The position numbers and the translations under genes were made by a program. Positions 13,307-14,296 of a DNA stretch of 14,296 bases are shown here, in pieces (position 1 is the first letter of the stretch; each line of letters starts with the position of its first letter). The DNA comes from Actinomycetota bacterium (GTDB lineage Bacteria > Actinomycetota > Actinomycetes > S36-B12 > UBA10799), in NCBI GenBank assembly GCA_003452655.1, contig DMNR01000415.1, positions 1 to 14,296 on the forward strand, in the 5' to 3' direction. The notes beneath the pieces are model-generated. The model did not search any database, was not told where the DNA came from, and saw nothing but the letters and a program-made list of their open reading frames with translations.

Positions 13307-13411
13307 TTTGCCGATTGTGCCCGTTGGCAGTGGCTATCGCAGAATGCGCCATCCAGATGCCACTGTCCTGAGCCACGATCGACGAACAAGGACTCCAGCA
13401 ACTTTCGCTCG

Positions 13412-13417
13412 TATGAT
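13412..13417 (+). promoter_or_regulatory. -10 element TATGAT upstream of the S53 peptidase
   Basis: TATGAT is close to the ideal -10 hexamer. It would start transcription near 13424 and leave a leader of about 58 nt before ATG 13482. No clear -35 box is present. The 13307-13481 gap otherwise shows no gene. Confidence 0.4.
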
Positions 13418-13481
13418 TCCGACGAATGCAGGGTCGCTGCCGCGACACCTACGACACCACCGATGACAGGGGTAGATGCGC

Positions 13482-14296
13482 ATGGCCGCCAAACTCGCGC
13501 ATCGTCGCTGGATGCGAGGAATCGCGTTTGCAGTCCCAGCTGTGCTGTTGGCGGCCGGTTGCTCGACGCCAACAGGGAGCCCCGCTCCCGCCGATACCCA
13601 AGTACCTGTCGCGGTCGGTCTGCGCAGAAATCAAACAGGGCTCGCAGAGGCAGTCGCCAACGCGGCAAATCCGACTGGCGGACAGTTCCTCTCACAACTG
13701 TCGGCCCAAGAGATCGCCAGCACCTACGGAACCGATCCCAACAACGCGCAACAAGCCCTCAAGACTCTTCAAGGTGCAGGTTTCACCGGGTCGCTGGATC
13801 CGACAGGATCGATCATTACCGGGCTCATGTCCGTCCAAAATGCAGAGGAATTCTTTGGCGTCGACCTTCGAGTCAACGCGGAAGACGATGTGCAGGTGAT
13901 CCGCCCGAGCGACCCTCCATCAGTGCCAAGTTCGCTCGCGCCCTATGCATCCGAGGTCGCCGGATTCGCACGCTCTATCCCGAGTACAACTAGCCCGAGC
14001 CCCAGTGCACCAACAACGCCCAACTTGCCACCGTGCCCGCCTCCGGTCGCTCTCACGAACCGCCTCCGCAACTACTACGGCCTTGAGGACATCTACGCCC
14101 GAGGAAATACCGGGCAGGGCCTGACATTGGCAATGCTAGAGATCGACCAACTCTCGCAACCCGCCATCAGCCTGTTCGAAAAGTGCTTCAAGGTTGCGAT
14201 ACCGCCGGTCACCAACACGATCGTTGCCGATGCCAACCCCCAAGCCTTCGGCGATGAAGCCGAAGAATCAACACTCGACATCGTGGCCGCCGGTCT
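13482..14296 (+). CDS. Lipid-anchored S53 (sedolisin/kumamolisin-type) peptidase, N-terminal 271 residues
   Basis: The gene is open to the window end, so only the N-terminal 271 residues are seen. S53 peptidases are serine-carboxyl proteases made with a propeptide that is cut off at acidic pH. Residues 9-27 form a lipoprotein signal (RRW, IAFAVPAVLLAAGC) with Cys27 for lipidation. Residues about 40-145 fit the pro-kumamolisin activation domain (QFLSQLSAQEIASTYGTDPN, ALKTLQGAGF, EEFFGVDL). A Pro/Ser/Thr linker follows (165-188). The catalytic domain begins with LRNYYGLEDIY (195-205) and GQGLTLAMLEID (211-222), and EESTLD supplies the expected catalytic Glu262 and Asp266, four residues apart. 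The Ser (GTS motif) would lie beyond the edge. ATG 13482 has AGGGG 9 nt upstream; ATG 13476 would add two residues. Confidence 0.9.
   Translation, partial: MAAKLAHRRWMRGIAFAVPAVLLAAGCSTPTGSPAPADTQVPVAVGLRRNQTGLAEAVANAANPTGGQFLSQLSAQEIASTYGTDPNNAQQALKTLQGAGFTGSLDPTGSIITGLMSVQNAEEFFGVDLRVNAEDDVQVIRPSDPPSVPSSLAPYASEVAGFARSIPSTTSPSPSAPTTPNLPPCPPPVALTNRLRNYYGLEDIYARGNTGQGLTLAMLEIDQLSQPAISLFEKCFKVAIPPVTNTIVADANPQAFGDEAEESTLDIVAAG

Overview
The window looks like chromosomal DNA of an actinobacterium. Base composition is moderately GC-rich and GTG starts are frequent. Several starts lie 5-7 nt after a TANNNT -10 element with no ribosome site, which is the leaderless pattern common in Actinomycetota. 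Gene content also fits: an actinobacterial-type citrate synthase end, serC, a DUF2530/DUF3027 pair, a bacterial XPB helicase with its helicase-associated partner, a long CspB-type cold-shock protein and a GAP-family membrane protein. From memory, the Mycobacterium tuberculosis region Rv0861c-Rv0889c carries relatives of many of these (XPB, its partner, cspB, DUF2771, DUF3027, DUF2530, serC, citA), so most of the window appears to be a conserved core neighbourhood and not a mobile island.

Layout. 1-1507: the 3' end of a citrate synthase gene, then serC (phosphoserine aminotransferase). 1514-2195 (minus): a VapBC-type toxin-antitoxin locus with an intact antitoxin and a toxin gene broken by two compensating frameshifts. 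2238-3768: two tightly divergent envelope genes, a beta-propeller-like lipoprotein (minus) and a Gly/Tyr- and Pro/Thr-rich single-pass membrane protein (plus). Their start codons are 19 bp apart and seem to share a symmetric -10 element. 3791-5621: a 28-residue membrane peptide gene (minus) divergent from DUF2530, DUF3027 and a small lipoprotein resembling DUF2771. 5634-9342 (minus): the helicase-associated protein followed by the XPB helicase, translationally coupled. 9464-10316: a 2TM-domain protein and the cold-shock protein. 10357-11338: a YceI-like protein (minus) divergent from a small helical protein of unknown function. 11399-13306: an AI-2E-family transporter convergent with a GAP-family protein. 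13482-end: the N-terminal part of a lipid-anchored S53 (sedolisin) peptidase that runs off the window.

I found no tRNA, rRNA, CRISPR array, insertion sequence or phage gene. No stretch above 300 bases lacks a gene; the larger gaps (250-388, 9343-9463, 9755-9932, 10867-10990, 13307-13481) hold promoters, hairpins or leaders. I see no convincing wholly new multi-gene system. The best leads are the decayed vapC, the hidden 28-residue peptide gene, the shared-promoter divergent pair, the domain shared by XPB and its partner, and the DUF2530/DUF3027/lipoprotein unit.
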